The notes under the pieces: model-generated | What the model saw: the letters and a program-made list of their open reading frames with translations, nothing else | Database searches by the model: none | What the model was told of the DNA's origin: nothing | Made by a program: the position numbers and the translations under genes | Part shown: piece by piece, positions 10,325 to 18,931 of the stretch | Position numbering within the stretch: the stretch's first letter is position 1 | Layout: every line of letters begins with the position of its first letter | From: Jannaschia faecimaris | Lineage (GTDB): Bacteria; Pseudomonadota; Alphaproteobacteria; Rhodobacterales; Rhodobacteraceae | Assembly: GCF_900107415.1 (NCBI RefSeq) | Contig: NZ_FNPX01000012.1 | Coordinates: forward strand, 42,257 to 106,256 | Length of the DNA: 64,000 bases | Direction of reading: 5' to 3'

Positions 10325-10399
10325 TGGCTCCGGCGGTAGGGATCGAACCTACGACCAATTGATTAACAGTCAACTGCTCTACCGCTGAGCTACGCCGGA
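10325..10399 (-). tRNA. tRNA-Asn (GTT)
   Basis: Read on the minus strand, a 7-bp acceptor (TCCGGCG/CGCCGGA), a D-arm GCTCAGCGGTAGAGC, an anticodon loop CTGTTAA and a T-loop GTTCGATC are present. The anticodon is GTT. The CCA end is encoded (10325-10327). Confidence 0.97.
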
Positions 10400-10458
10400 A
10401 TACCGAGGGCGGGATTAGCCAAGGGCGCGGTGCCGCGCAAGGGGGTCGCGTGTTTTTT

Positions 10459-11352
10459 TCACGATTGTTCGTATGTGGCGTCGGGGCCGACGTCTGGGAA
10501 GGCGACGGCGCGCTTGGTCTCGACCAAGTGAATCAGATGGGCCAGAACGTTACGCGCCGCAGCGCCGTGCAATGCGGCTGGGGTATCGGCGTAGATCCGG
10601 GCGACCAGCTCGGGAATCGTGGGGGCATCGGGCAGGGCCGCGAATATTGAGGCCTCCCGTGTCAGACGGTGCGCGCGCAGTGCGCGGCAACGGGCCGTTG
10701 GGTCACCCACGGGGCCGCCGTGGCCGCAGTGGAAGGTGGCTGCGTCCAGCGCCTCAAGAATGTCGAGCGATGCCATGAACTGTCCAAGGTCGCCATCCGG
10801 AGGTGAGATCATCGTGCTGGCCCAGCCCATGATCGTGTCACCGGTAAAGACGGCGCGCGTCTCGGACCATTCAAAACTCAGATGATTCGCCATGTGACCA
10901 GGCGTGTGGTGCGCGCGCAGCGTCCAGCCGTCGCCTGCCACCTCGTCGCCCTGGGCCAGCAGTGCATCTGGAGCAAAGCTGTGGTCCAGGCCCTCCCCGC
11001 CGCCAAGGTGGGTCAGGCGAGTCATCGTCGCGGAGCGCCCGGTGTGCGACGCGCCGAAGGCCAAGACCGGAATATTGCCCAGCCGCGACCGTAGTGGTTC
11101 GGCCCCGGGCGAGTGGTCCAAGTGCGAATGGGTAACGAGGATCGCGCGCACCGGGCGGCCCGCGATCGCCGTCTGAAGCGCGTCCAAATGCGCCGGGATT
11201 GCAGGGCCGGGGTCGATCACGGCAACATCGTCATGGCCCAACACAAAGGAATTCGTGCCGCCGTATGTCATCGGCGAGGGGTTCGGGGCCAGCACGCGGA
11301 TCAGCCCGCTTTCCTTGCTCTCGCCCGAAGGATAGCCTTCGTCCATGTCCAT
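10459..11352 (-). CDS. Metallo-beta-lactamase fold hydrolase (LACTB2-like)
   Basis: The protein is 297 residues from the ATG at 11352; an ATG at 11346 is equally possible. It has the metal-binding THSHLDHS motif, a downstream HTPGHMANHLSF histidine and FTGDTIMGW, then a C-terminal winged-helix-like segment (residues about 215-290). The order matches the LACTB2/glyoxalase-II-like hydrolases. The substrate is unknown. Its 5' end overlaps the divergently read histidine kinase gene by 8 bases. Confidence 0.88.
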   Translation of the reverse strand: MDMDEGYPSGESKESGLIRVLAPNPSPMTYGGTNSFVLGHDDVAVIDPGPAIPAHLDALQTAIAGRPVRAILVTHSHLDHSPGAEPLRSRLGNIPVLAFGASHTGRSATMTRLTHLGGGEGLDHSFAPDALLAQGDEVAGDGWTLRAHHTPGHMANHLSFEWSETRAVFTGDTIMGWASTMISPPDGDLGQFMASLDILEALDAATFHCGHGGPVGDPTARCRALRAHRLTREASIFAALPDAPTIPELVARIYADTPAALHGAAARNVLAHLIHLVETKRAVAFPDVGPDATYEQS

Positions 11353-12625
11353 CTCCAATGATCCCTTCAGGCGGGCGGCATCGCGGCGTTGGCTTCCGCG
11401 CAGCTTCTATGCGCGCGCGGCGCTGATCCTGATCCTGCCGGTCGTCACGCTGCAACTTGCCGTGGCGGTGATGTTCCTGCAACGCCATTACGAAGATGTC
11501 ACTGTCCAGATGACGTCGAACATGAGCCGGGAAATCGAATTGGTCCGTGCGCGCCCCGACTTGGCGTCGGAGTTGCAGATCAGTTTGGTGGATCCGCCCG
11601 AGGCGATGCGCGTGAGGGCGTGGGATCTGTCGGGTCGCGCCATGCGCGAGGAATTAATGCAGCGGTTCCCCGACCTGCTGTCCGTAGATACCGTTTCATC
11701 AGACAAGGCCGTGGTTCTTGGGTTCGGGGACGGCGTGGGGCTGCAATTCGCGCGTTCCGACGTGTCGGCGGCCAACCCGCACCAGCTTCTGGTCCTGATG
11801 ATGGCGACGGCGCTGATCATGACTGCGGTTTCGGCGTTGTTCATGCGTGGGCAAATTCGGCCGATTCGGCGGCTGGCGCGCGCGGCACAGGCGTTTGGGC
11901 GGGGCCAAGCCGCAGATTTCCGGCCTTCGGGTGCCACGGAAGTGCGCGCTGCAGGGATGGCATTCCTTGAAATGCGCGCCCGGATTGAGCGGCACATCGA
12001 ACAGCGGACATTGCTTTTGTCAGGGGTCAGCCACGACCTGCGTACGCCGCTCACGCGGATGAAGCTTGAACTGTCGATGATGGATGCTCCCGAGGCGTCA
12101 GCCTTGGCCGATGACGTTACCGCGATGGAGAGGATCATCGACACCTTCCTGGAATTCGCGCGCGAAAGCTCAAATGACGAACGAAAGAACGCTGACCTTT
12201 TGCCTCTGGTGCAGGCTGCCGTAGACATGGCGGCACCGGGCCAGGGAATTACCGTCGATGGCGCGCCGGTTCAGGCCGACGTCTATCCTGACGGGCTGCA
12301 ACGCGCGGTCACGAACTTGGTGAAGAATGCATTGCGTTATGGCAATCGGGTGCAGGTGTCGGTTCAGGCCGGGACGTCGGTTGTGGTGATCATCGTGGAG
12401 GACGACGGCCCCGGCATCCCCGAAAGCGACCGGGAGGAGGCCATGCGGCCCTTCGCGCGCCTTGACAACGCGCGGTCGAACACGGCCGGAAATGTTGGCC
12501 TGGGCCTGAGCATCGTACGTGACGTGGCCCGGGCGCATGGTGGTGCGCTGCGTCTTGGCAAATCGGATATGGGTGGCCTGAAGGCAGAACTCGTGCTGCC
12601 GCAATCGCGGGACGGAAAATGGTAG
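11345..12625 (+). CDS. Sensor histidine kinase, EnvZ-like
   Basis: The 426-residue inner-membrane protein has TM helix 1 (about residues 24-46), a roughly 100-residue periplasmic part, TM helix 2 (148-167), a HAMP linker, the HisKA box SGVSHDLRTPLTRMK with phospho-acceptor His230, and an ATP-binding domain (N box around 324-333, EDDGPGIP, NVGLGLSIV). It should autophosphorylate and pass the phosphate to a response regulator. No regulator gene is adjacent, so the partner is encoded elsewhere. The start at 11345 lies inside the 5' end of the opposite gene. Confidence 0.92.
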   Translation: MSISNDPFRRAASRRWLPRSFYARAALILILPVVTLQLAVAVMFLQRHYEDVTVQMTSNMSREIELVRARPDLASELQISLVDPPEAMRVRAWDLSGRAMREELMQRFPDLLSVDTVSSDKAVVLGFGDGVGLQFARSDVSAANPHQLLVLMMATALIMTAVSALFMRGQIRPIRRLARAAQAFGRGQAADFRPSGATEVRAAGMAFLEMRARIERHIEQRTLLLSGVSHDLRTPLTRMKLELSMMDAPEASALADDVTAMERIIDTFLEFARESSNDERKNADLLPLVQAAVDMAAPGQGITVDGAPVQADVYPDGLQRAVTNLVKNALRYGNRVQVSVQAGTSVVVIIVEDDGPGIPESDREEAMRPFARLDNARSNTAGNVGLGLSIVRDVARAHGGALRLGKSDMGGLKAELVLPQSRDGKW

Positions 12626-12636
12626 GCCCGGCAGGA
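12620..12636 (-). repeat. Duplicated 3' end of the CAT tRNA (possible old att site)
   Basis: Seventeen bases, including the encoded CCA, are identical to the 3' end of the tRNA at 13057-13133 (its bases 13057-13073) and lie in the same orientation 437 bp away. The copy overlaps the last bases of the histidine kinase gene. Such short 3'-end duplications are what tRNA-targeting integrases leave behind. Confidence 0.6.
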
Positions 12637-13056
12637 TCAAAAAAAATATATATAACAGGACTTTGTGGATCAGGACCCATCGATTTGGTTACGGCTGCCG
12701 AGGTTGCCTGGTTCAAGTCCCCAACTTCGGGGGCGCGACATGAGCGACTTGTACCGGCTGAGCGAAGCTCAGCTTGCGTAGCTTCGGCCTTACTTACCAA
12801 GAGCCATGGGGTGCCGCGGGTTCAGCGCCCGGCAGGGAATTGCAAAGGCAGTGTTCCGAAAGGGATGACAGCTTCGTTTTGAGAGGAATTGTAGGGCGTG
12901 GAAGACCTTGGGTCATAGCAAGTTGACTTATTGCACAGGTGCACTCTGGGCTAATGGCGTGGGGCACGCGCCTTGTAAGCCGTTGAGTCGGATAGCGGCC
13001 CATGCGGTAAGCATGGCCCGCCTTATATGCTTGTTCATAAAGGAAAAACGGAGTTT
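12637..13056. other. Gene-free stretch between tRNA 3'-end repeats
   Basis: This 420-bp stretch starts with an A/T run (12638-12655) and contains one imperfect 9-bp hairpin, CCGAGGTTG/CAACTTCGG (about 12698-12731). No coding frame is convincing. Because it is bounded by two copies of a tRNA 3' end, it may be what remains of a small integrated element. Confidence 0.45.
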
Positions 13057-13133
13057 TGGTAGGCCCGGCAGGACTCGAACCCGCAACCAAAGCGTTATGA
13101 GCGCTCTGCTCTAACCAATTGAGCTACAGGCCC
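13057..13133 (-). tRNA. tRNA with CAT anticodon (probably Ile2, alternatively Met)
   Basis: The minus-strand cloverleaf has acceptor GGGCCTG/CGGGCCT (a G-T pair at position 1), D-arm GCTCAATTGGTTAGAGC, anticodon loop CTCATAA, T-loop TTCGAGT and an encoded CCA. The anticodon is CAT. The anticodon-arm context and the following CGCTTTGGTTGC resemble lysidine-modified tRNA-Ile2 (E. coli ileX-like) more than elongator tRNA-Met, but this is judged by eye. Confidence 0.93.
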
Positions 13134-13200
13134 CCGTCCGCTAGGGCGTATCAGACGTGCCGCGCCCGTCAAGACTGCGGGGCCAACATCGAGGAATGAT

Positions 13201-13626
13201 ATGTCGGACACCGCCCCCCGTACGCCCTACCTCGGGCGCTACACCCTGATCCTGATCGGCGGGATTGTTGCGCTGATGGTGATGAACGCCGTGCTTCTCG
13301 GGGTGCTGGGCGTTCCCATCCCTGCTGGTGCGGCGACAATCATACCGCCCATGATCGCCGCCCTGGTGGCAGGGCAGACCTGGGGAAAGGAGCGTGGTGT
13401 CGTACCCGAGAACGGGCCGGCTTGGCGCTTTGCCATCGTGGCCGCTCTGATTTTCGCCGTGGTGCAGATTCCCCTGACAATGATCGGGCTGGCATCGATG
13501 GGGGCCGCGGGGCAGGCGAGCCTCGGGTTCGTAGCAGGTCTCATCGCAGTCACCACGGTAATTGTCGTGCTGTCGAATCGCTGGTTCGTGGTGGTTGGGG
13601 CCAAGGGCGCGGTCAAGCAGCGTTGA
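13201..13626 (+). CDS. Small integral membrane protein, ABZJ_00895-like
   Basis: The 141-residue protein shows four hydrophobic segments (about residues 12-33, 38-58, 74-95, 103-127) and a short basic C-terminus. It resembles the ABZJ_00895 family of uncharacterised membrane proteins. The ATG at 13201 follows GAGGAATGAT. No function is known. It precedes purM by 64 bp. Confidence 0.75.
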   Translation: MSDTAPRTPYLGRYTLILIGGIVALMVMNAVLLGVLGVPIPAGAATIIPPMIAALVAGQTWGKERGVVPENGPAWRFAIVAALIFAVVQIPLTMIGLASMGAAGQASLGFVAGLIAVTTVIVVLSNRWFVVVGAKGAVKQR

Positions 13627-13690
13627 AGCGGGCCGGGGGGCCTGCTAGGCCGCGCGCGGTATATAGACGGCTCATTGAACGGGGAATCGC

Positions 13691-14740
13691 ATGTCGGACG
13701 CAAAACAAGGCCTGACCTACAGCGGTGCAGGCGTGGACATCGACGCGGGCAACGCGCTGGTCGATCGGATCAAGCCCGCCGCGAAGGCCACGCAGCGTCC
13801 CGGCACAATGGCCGGCCTGGGTGGTTTTGGTGCGTTGTTCGATCTCAAGGGGGCGGGCTACGAAGATCCTATCCTTGTGGCGGCGACTGACGGGGTTGGC
13901 ACCAAGTTGCGGCTCGCGATCGACACGGGCAAGCTTGATACAGTCGGCGTGGATCTGGTGGCGATGTGCGTCAATGATTTGGTCTGCCAAGGCGCGGAGC
14001 CGTTGTTCTTCCTTGATTATTTCGCGACCGGCAAGCTGCTGACCGAGGAGGCCGCGACCATCATCGAGGGGATCGCAGCCGGCTGCGCCGCATCGGGCTG
14101 TGCGCTGATCGGGGGCGAGACGGCGGAGATGCCGGGCATGTACCACGCGGGCGATTTCGACCTCGCGGGCTTTGCCGTGGGCGCGATGGAGCGTGGAACC
14201 GACCTGCCCGCAGGTGTGTCCGAGGGCGATGTCCTGCTGGGGTTGGGGTCGAATGGCGTGCATTCCAACGGCTTTTCGCTGGTGCGTCGGGTGGCCGATC
14301 ATGTGGGTTTGACGTGGACCGATGCGGCCCCGTTCGAAGACGGTCCGGTGGGTGAGGCGTTGCTGGCTCCGACGCGGCTTTACGTCCTGCCTGCGTTGGC
14401 GGCGATTCGCGCCGGTGGTGTGCACGCGCTGGCCCATATTACCGGTGGCGGCCTGACCGAGAACCTGCCCCGTGTCCTGCCTGAAGATCTGGGCTGTGAC
14501 ATCGACCTGTCGTCATGGACCCCGCCCGCCGTCTTCGGCTGGCTGGCCGAAGCGGGGAACGTGGCCCAATCCGAGATGCTCAAGACATTCAACTGCGGCA
14601 TCGGCATGGTGCTGGTCTGCGCGCCCGACCGGGCTGACGCATTGGCTGAACTGCTGTCGTCCGCGGGCGAGTCGGTCAGTCGCCTTGGTATCGTTACGAC
14701 GGGGGCGGGCGTACGCTATTCCGGCACGCCGAATTGGTGA
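13691..14740 (+). CDS. purM: Phosphoribosylformylglycinamidine cyclo-ligase (AIRS)
   Basis: The 349-residue AIR synthetase has [13 protein letters not shown] at the N-terminus, the catalytic-domain segments [14 protein letters not shown] and [19 protein letters not shown], and [16 protein letters not shown]. It closes the imidazole ring in purine synthesis (FGAM to AIR, ATP-dependent). purN starts 4 bases after its stop. Confidence 0.97.
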   Translation: MSDAKQGLTYSGAGVDIDAGNALVDRIKPAAKATQRPGTMAGLGGFGALFDLKGAGYEDPILVAATDGVGTKLRLAIDTGKLDTVGVDLVAMCVNDLVCQGAEPLFFLDYFATGKLLTEEAATIIEGIAAGCAASGCALIGGETAEMPGMYHAGDFDLAGFAVGAMERGTDLPAGVSEGDVLLGLGSNGVHSNGFSLVRRVADHVGLTWTDAAPFEDGPVGEALLAPTRLYVLPALAAIRAGGVHALAHITGGGLTENLPRVLPEDLGCDIDLSSWTPPAVFGWLAEAGNVAQSEMLKTFNCGIGMVLVCAPDRADALAELLSSAGESVSRLGIVTTGAGVRYSGTPNW

Positions 14741-14744
14741 GCCG

Positions 14745-15350
14745 GTGAAGCGTGTCGCGATCCTGATTTCCGGCGGCGGCTCCAACATGGTGACGCTGGC
14801 CGAGAGCATGGTGGGCGATCATCCGGCGCGCCCCTGCCTTGTGGCGTCGAATAATCCCGATGCAGATGGCCTGCCCAGGGCGCAGGCGATGGGGATCGAG
14901 ACGGCCGCCATCGACCATCGCGCTTATCCCGACCGCGCCGCGTTCGAGGCTGCGTTGCACGCACGCCTGCTGGCGTCCGCCCCCGATATCATCGCGCTCG
15001 CCGGGTTCATGCGCATCCTGACAGGCGACTTCACTGCGAAATGGGCGGGCCGGATTCTGAACATCCATCCCTCGCTCCTGCCGAAATACAAGGGCCTGCA
15101 CACCCACGCCCGCGCGATCGAGGCGGGCGATGCGCAGGCTGGTTGTTCCGTGCACGAAGTGACGGCCGAATTGGACGACGGGCCGATCCTCGGGCAAGCA
15201 CGCGTGCCAATCCTGCCGGGCGATACCGAGGCCGATCTGGCCGCCCGCGTGCTTGTGCAGGAGCACCGTCTTTACCCGGCCGTTTTGCGCAGGTTCGCTG
15301 CGGATAACCGCGCACGTCTGGACCTTCCCCCCGTGGTCGAAGTCGACTAA
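14745..15350 (+). CDS. purN: Phosphoribosylglycinamide formyltransferase
   Basis: The start is the GTG at 14745 (VKRVAILISGGGSNM), giving 201 residues, the usual PurN length; the same frame runs 91 codons upstream inside purM but that part is a shadow. GGGSN binds the ribosyl phosphate, and NIHPSLLPKYKG with a downstream HEVTAELDDGPI carries the catalytic Asn-His-Asp. It transfers a formyl group from 10-formyl-THF to GAR. Spacing of 4 bases from purM indicates an operon. Confidence 0.96.
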   Translation: MKRVAILISGGGSNMVTLAESMVGDHPARPCLVASNNPDADGLPRAQAMGIETAAIDHRAYPDRAAFEAALHARLLASAPDIIALAGFMRILTGDFTAKWAGRILNIHPSLLPKYKGLHTHARAIEAGDAQAGCSVHEVTAELDDGPILGQARVPILPGDTEADLAARVLVQEHRLYPAVLRRFAADNRARLDLPPVVEVD

Positions 15351-15373
15351 ACGGACTCAATGATTTTCCAAGG

Positions 15374-16555
15374 GTGACCGCCATTTCTGCCGCGACCATA
15401 ACGACGCTGACCACCACCGAAGAACTTGCAAACTTCTGCGCCCGGGCGGCCAAGGCCCCCTATGTCACCGTCGACACCGAGTTCCTGCGCGAACGTACCT
15501 ATTATTCCAAGCTTTGCCTGATCCAGCTGGCCTTTCCGGGCGATGGTGAAACGGACGCCGTTCTGGTCGATCCGCTGGCCAACGGGATGGACCTCGCCCC
15601 GCTTTATGACCTCTACCGCGATACGGGCGTCGTGAAGGTATTCCACGCCGCGCGCCAGGACCTTGAGATATTCGCGATCGAGGGCAACACGATCCCCGCG
15701 CCGCTTTTCGACACACAGGTTGCGGCCATGGTCTGCGGCTTTGGCGAGCAGGTTGGATACGAGACGCTGGCGCGCAAGGTCGCCAAGGCCCAGATCGACA
15801 AATCGTCGCGCTTCACCGACTGGTCGCGCCGTCCACTGTCGGATGCGCAGAAAAGCTATGCTCTGGCCGATGTGACGCATCTGCGGGTGATCTACGAATA
15901 TCTGGCCGCAGAACTGGTCAAGACCGGGCGCACCCCCTGGGTTGAGGAAGAGATGGACGTTCTGCGCGATTTCGGCACCTACCGGGTCGAGCCACAGGAC
16001 GCATGGAAGCGCCTGAAGATGCGCAATCCGTCCCCGCGCTACATCGGCATTGCACGCGAACTGGCCGCCTTCCGCGAGGAATACGCCCAGACCAACAACG
16101 TACCGCGTACCCGTGTCTACAAGGATGATGCACTGCTGGAGCTGACCGCGCTCAAGCCCAAGGATCTGAATGAGTTAGGCAAGGCCCGCCTTTTGCTGCG
16201 CGATGCCAGAAAAGGCCCGATTGCCGATGGAATCATTGCCGCCATCGCCGCTGGGCAGGCGGTTGGACGCGATGACTTGCCCAAAGTACCCAACCAGAAG
16301 AATCGTGATCAGATCAATGCCGCGCTTGCCGATCTGCTGCGCGTTCTGCTTAAGGCCAAAGCCGAAGGTGCGGGCGTCGCATCCAAACTGATCGCGACAG
16401 CTTCCGATCTGGACGACATCGCATCGGGTACGCGCGACGGCGACTGGGCCAAGGGGTGGCGCAAGGAGGTCTTCGGAACTGATGCGCTGCGTCTTTGCGA
16501 GGGTGAGATTGCGCTGGCCTGCAAGGGGCACACCGTAAGGATCATCGACCTTTAG
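15374..16555 (+). CDS. rnd: Ribonuclease D
   Basis: The 393-residue protein has the DEDD exonuclease motifs (VDTEFLRERTYY; KVFHAARQDLEIF; the third as SYALADVTHL), then an HRDC domain at about residues 210-290. It trims tRNA 3' ends. The best start is a GTG at 15374, because an ATG at 15360 meets a stop after five codons. It follows purN by 23 bp and converges on the SH3 gene, overlapping by 4 bases. Confidence 0.93.
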   Translation: MTAISAATITTLTTTEELANFCARAAKAPYVTVDTEFLRERTYYSKLCLIQLAFPGDGETDAVLVDPLANGMDLAPLYDLYRDTGVVKVFHAARQDLEIFAIEGNTIPAPLFDTQVAAMVCGFGEQVGYETLARKVAKAQIDKSSRFTDWSRRPLSDAQKSYALADVTHLRVIYEYLAAELVKTGRTPWVEEEMDVLRDFGTYRVEPQDAWKRLKMRNPSPRYIGIARELAAFREEYAQTNNVPRTRVYKDDALLELTALKPKDLNELGKARLLLRDARKGPIADGIIAAIAAGQAVGRDDLPKVPNQKNRDQINAALADLLRVLLKAKAEGAGVASKLIATASDLDDIASGTRDGDWAKGWRKEVFGTDALRLCEGEIALACKGHTVRIIDL

Positions 16556-17010
16556 CGTGTCAGATAGGCGTCGTAGGCCCAGCCCACGGCTCCTGAAACA
16601 TGGCGCACCTGCACCCACCGGCCGCGCCGATCAAGCGCCTCCAGCCGGTCGCCGGGATACATGCGGCGCACGATCTCGTGGTTGGTGCCGGGGCCGCCCC
16701 TCAGGTTCAGATACCCGTCATCGCTGTGCGCCACGAACAGCAGCCCCGTCGCGGGCCTGCCGCGCTCCAGATAGTTCCCCGATACCCACCCGCGATCGCC
16801 CGAAGGCAGGCGAACGTAGTACCAGACGCCCTTGGTCTGTTGTACATCGACGCGGTCGCCGGGCGACAGGCGGCGCGTCACATCGAAGCGGGTACCGGGA
16901 CCGGAGCGCATGTTGAGAAAACCATCGCTCGTCTGCGTCACGTAAAGGGTCTGCGCGGCGGCCCCAAGCGGGCTGAGCAGCAGGATCATCAGAAGCGTTG
17001 CAAGGCGCAT
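16552..17010 (-). CDS. Exported protein with two bacterial SH3 domains
   Basis: Starting at the ATG at 17010 gives 152 residues; the longer open frame lacks a sensible start. A signal peptide (MRLATLLMILLLSPLGAAA) is followed by two SH3b repeats, each with the pattern YLNLRGGPGT / FLNMRSGPGT and a GWV or GWAY end. Such domains bind cell-wall or other periplasmic ligands. The exact role is unknown. Confidence 0.85.
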   Translation of the reverse strand: MRLATLLMILLLSPLGAAAQTLYVTQTSDGFLNMRSGPGTRFDVTRRLSPGDRVDVQQTKGVWYYVRLPSGDRGWVSGNYLERGRPATGLLFVAHSDDGYLNLRGGPGTNHEIVRRMYPGDRLEALDRRGRWVQVRHVSGAVGWAYDAYLTR

Positions 17011-17069
17011 GGGGCTCTCCGGTGTCGGTGTCGTGCCATGGTGTCCTGACCGGAGTCCCGGATCAAGGT

Positions 17070-18137
17070 CTAGCGGAACAACGTCACCGCGCCCGGCGAC
17101 CAGGCAAGGCGCGCGGGCGCGCCGATATTCAGGACCGGCCGGCCGAAGACGTTGCGCATTGAGATGCGGACGGGCTTTTCGCATCCCGTGAGCAGCACGT
17201 CGTAATAGGTCATGTCACCGTAGTAGACGACCTCCGACACCTTGCCCTCGGCCACACGCCCTTCGGCTTCCTGACCCGGGAACAGCAAGGTCGCCGTTTC
17301 AGGGCGGAAGCCCGCCATCGGCGTGCCGTCGGTGCTGGCCGTGGATTGCAGATCGTCGAGAACGATCTTGCCCAGTCCTTGAACCTCAACCACGTCGTCG
17401 GTGACAGTCGCGGGAAGGAAGTTCATCACGCCGATGAATTCCGCGACCCGACGGGAAACCGGTCTGCGATAGAGCGCTTCGGCTTCGGCGATCTGGGCCA
17501 CTTCGCCCTCGAACATCACCGCGATCCGGTCGGACATGACCAGCGCCTCCTCCTGGTCGTGCGTGACGAGGATGAAGGTAATGCCGACCTGCCTTTGCAG
17601 GCGAATAAGTTCGACCTGCATCTGTTCGCGCATCTTCTTGTCGAGCGCGCTGAGCGGTTCGTCCAACAGAAGCACCTTGGGACGCAGCACCAACGCGCGC
17701 GCCAGCGCCACCCGTTGCCGTTGCCCCCCCGAGAGCGCGTTTGCGGCACGGTTGCCGTAGCCGCCTAGCCCCACCATATCCAGCGCCTCGTCGACCAGAG
17801 TGGCCCGCGCCTGCGCCGTGAGGTCCGCGCGTTTACGCAGGCCGAAGGCCACGTTCTGCGCGACCGTCAGGTGGGGGAAGATGGCATAGGACTGGAACAC
17901 CATGTTCGTGGGCCGCTTGTTGGGCGACACCTTCGTCATGTCCGTACCCGACAGGACCACCGTGCCGTCCGACACATCCTCGAACCCGGCGATGACACGC
18001 AGCAACGTTGTCTTGCCGCAGCCCGACGGGCCGAGCAGGGAGAAGAACTCTCCTTCGGCGATGTCGAGGTCGATGCCGCGCAGGGCGTGATACTCGCCGT
18101 AGAACTTCTGGATGCCGCGTAGCTTGATGAGGCTCAC
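17070..18137 (-). CDS. ABC transporter ATPase, spermidine/putrescine (PotA) type
   Basis: The GTG at 18137 (VSLIKLRGIQKFYGEYHAL) gives 355 residues; it overlaps the upstream permease stop by 4 bases. Walker A is LGPSGCGKTTLL, the Q-loop MVFQSYAIFPHL, signature LSGGQRQRVALARAL, Walker B VLLLDEPLSALD and H-loop THDQEEAL. A TOBE-like C-terminal domain follows (about 270-355). It energises the two permeases encoded just upstream. The long frame continuing to 19466 is an accidental shadow through the permease genes. Confidence 0.94.
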   Translation of the reverse strand: MSLIKLRGIQKFYGEYHALRGIDLDIAEGEFFSLLGPSGCGKTTLLRVIAGFEDVSDGTVVLSGTDMTKVSPNKRPTNMVFQSYAIFPHLTVAQNVAFGLRKRADLTAQARATLVDEALDMVGLGGYGNRAANALSGGQRQRVALARALVLRPKVLLLDEPLSALDKKMREQMQVELIRLQRQVGITFILVTHDQEEALVMSDRIAVMFEGEVAQIAEAEALYRRPVSRRVAEFIGVMNFLPATVTDDVVEVQGLGKIVLDDLQSTASTDGTPMAGFRPETATLLFPGQEAEGRVAEGKVSEVVYYGDMTYYDVLLTGCEKPVRISMRNVFGRPVLNIGAPARLAWSPGAVTLFR

Positions 18138-18931
18138 AGGAACCCTCCAGTATCTTTGCCGCCCGCCCGCGCGATACCGCGGCGGCGGTTCCATTCGGCC
18201 AATGTCAGGATGAGGATCGATGCCAGCACCAGAAGTGTGCCGAGCGCCATGATAACCGGCAGTTGTTTGGGGAACCGCAATAACGACCAGATGTAGACGG
18301 GCAGGGTGGTGTCGGACCCCGTCAGGAAGAAGGCGATGATGAATTCGTCCAGCGAGATCGTGAAGCAGATCAACAGCGCGGCGACGATGCCCGGCATGAT
18401 CAGCGGCAGGGTCACCAAGCGAAAGGTCGATGCTCGCGTCTCGCCCAGGTCGATCGCGGCTTCTTCTAGCGAGGGGTCGAGCGACTGGAAGCTGGCATTC
18501 AGGATGGCGATGGCGAAGGGCGTGCAGATCAACACATGCGCCGCAACCACGGTCGTCAACGAAAGCGACCAGCCGAAGAACTGCACCACCACCACGAGCA
18601 ACGATGTGGCCACGATGATCTCCGGCAGCACGAGGGGGATCATTACGAGGCCCATGGCCGCCGCTTTGCCCGGAAACGAATATCGGATATTGGCCCGCGC
18701 CGCCGCCAGCCCAAGCAAGACCGAAAGCACGGCGGAACTGCCCGCGACGCTCAGCGAATTGCCGAGTGCGGAATGGAGTTCGCTGTTTGTCCAGACGGCT
18801 GAGAACCAGTCGAGCGTAAACCCGTCGAGCGGGAAGGCGATGACCGTACCCGAATTGAACGCAAACACCGGCAAAAGGGCGATGGGCGCGTATAAAAAGA
18901 TCAGGAAGGCGATGACATAGATGCGCAGCAT
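18134..18931 (-). CDS. ABC transporter permease, PotC type
   Basis: The 265-residue integral membrane protein has six hydrophobic segments and the inner-membrane component motif EEAAIDLGETRASTFRLVTLPLIMPG that docks on the ATPase. It starts directly after the preceding permease stop, with no intergenic bases, and overlaps the ATPase gene by 4 bases. Confidence 0.94.
   Translation of the reverse strand: MLRIYVIAFLIFLYAPIALLPVFAFNSGTVIAFPLDGFTLDWFSAVWTNSELHSALGNSLSVAGSSAVLSVLLGLAAARANIRYSFPGKAAAMGLVMIPLVLPEIIVATSLLVVVVQFFGWSLSLTTVVAAHVLICTPFAIAILNASFQSLDPSLEEAAIDLGETRASTFRLVTLPLIMPGIVAALLICFTISLDEFIIAFFLTGSDTTLPVYIWSLLRFPKQLPVIMALGTLLVLASILILTLAEWNRRRGIARAGGKDTGGFL

Noticed and set aside
12690..12735. 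GGTTCAAGTCC sequence and a 9-bp stem resembling a tRNA T-arm
   Set aside because: No acceptor or anticodon arm can be folded around it and the T-stem does not pair; only the 17-bp copy of the real tRNA end nearby is kept as evidence.
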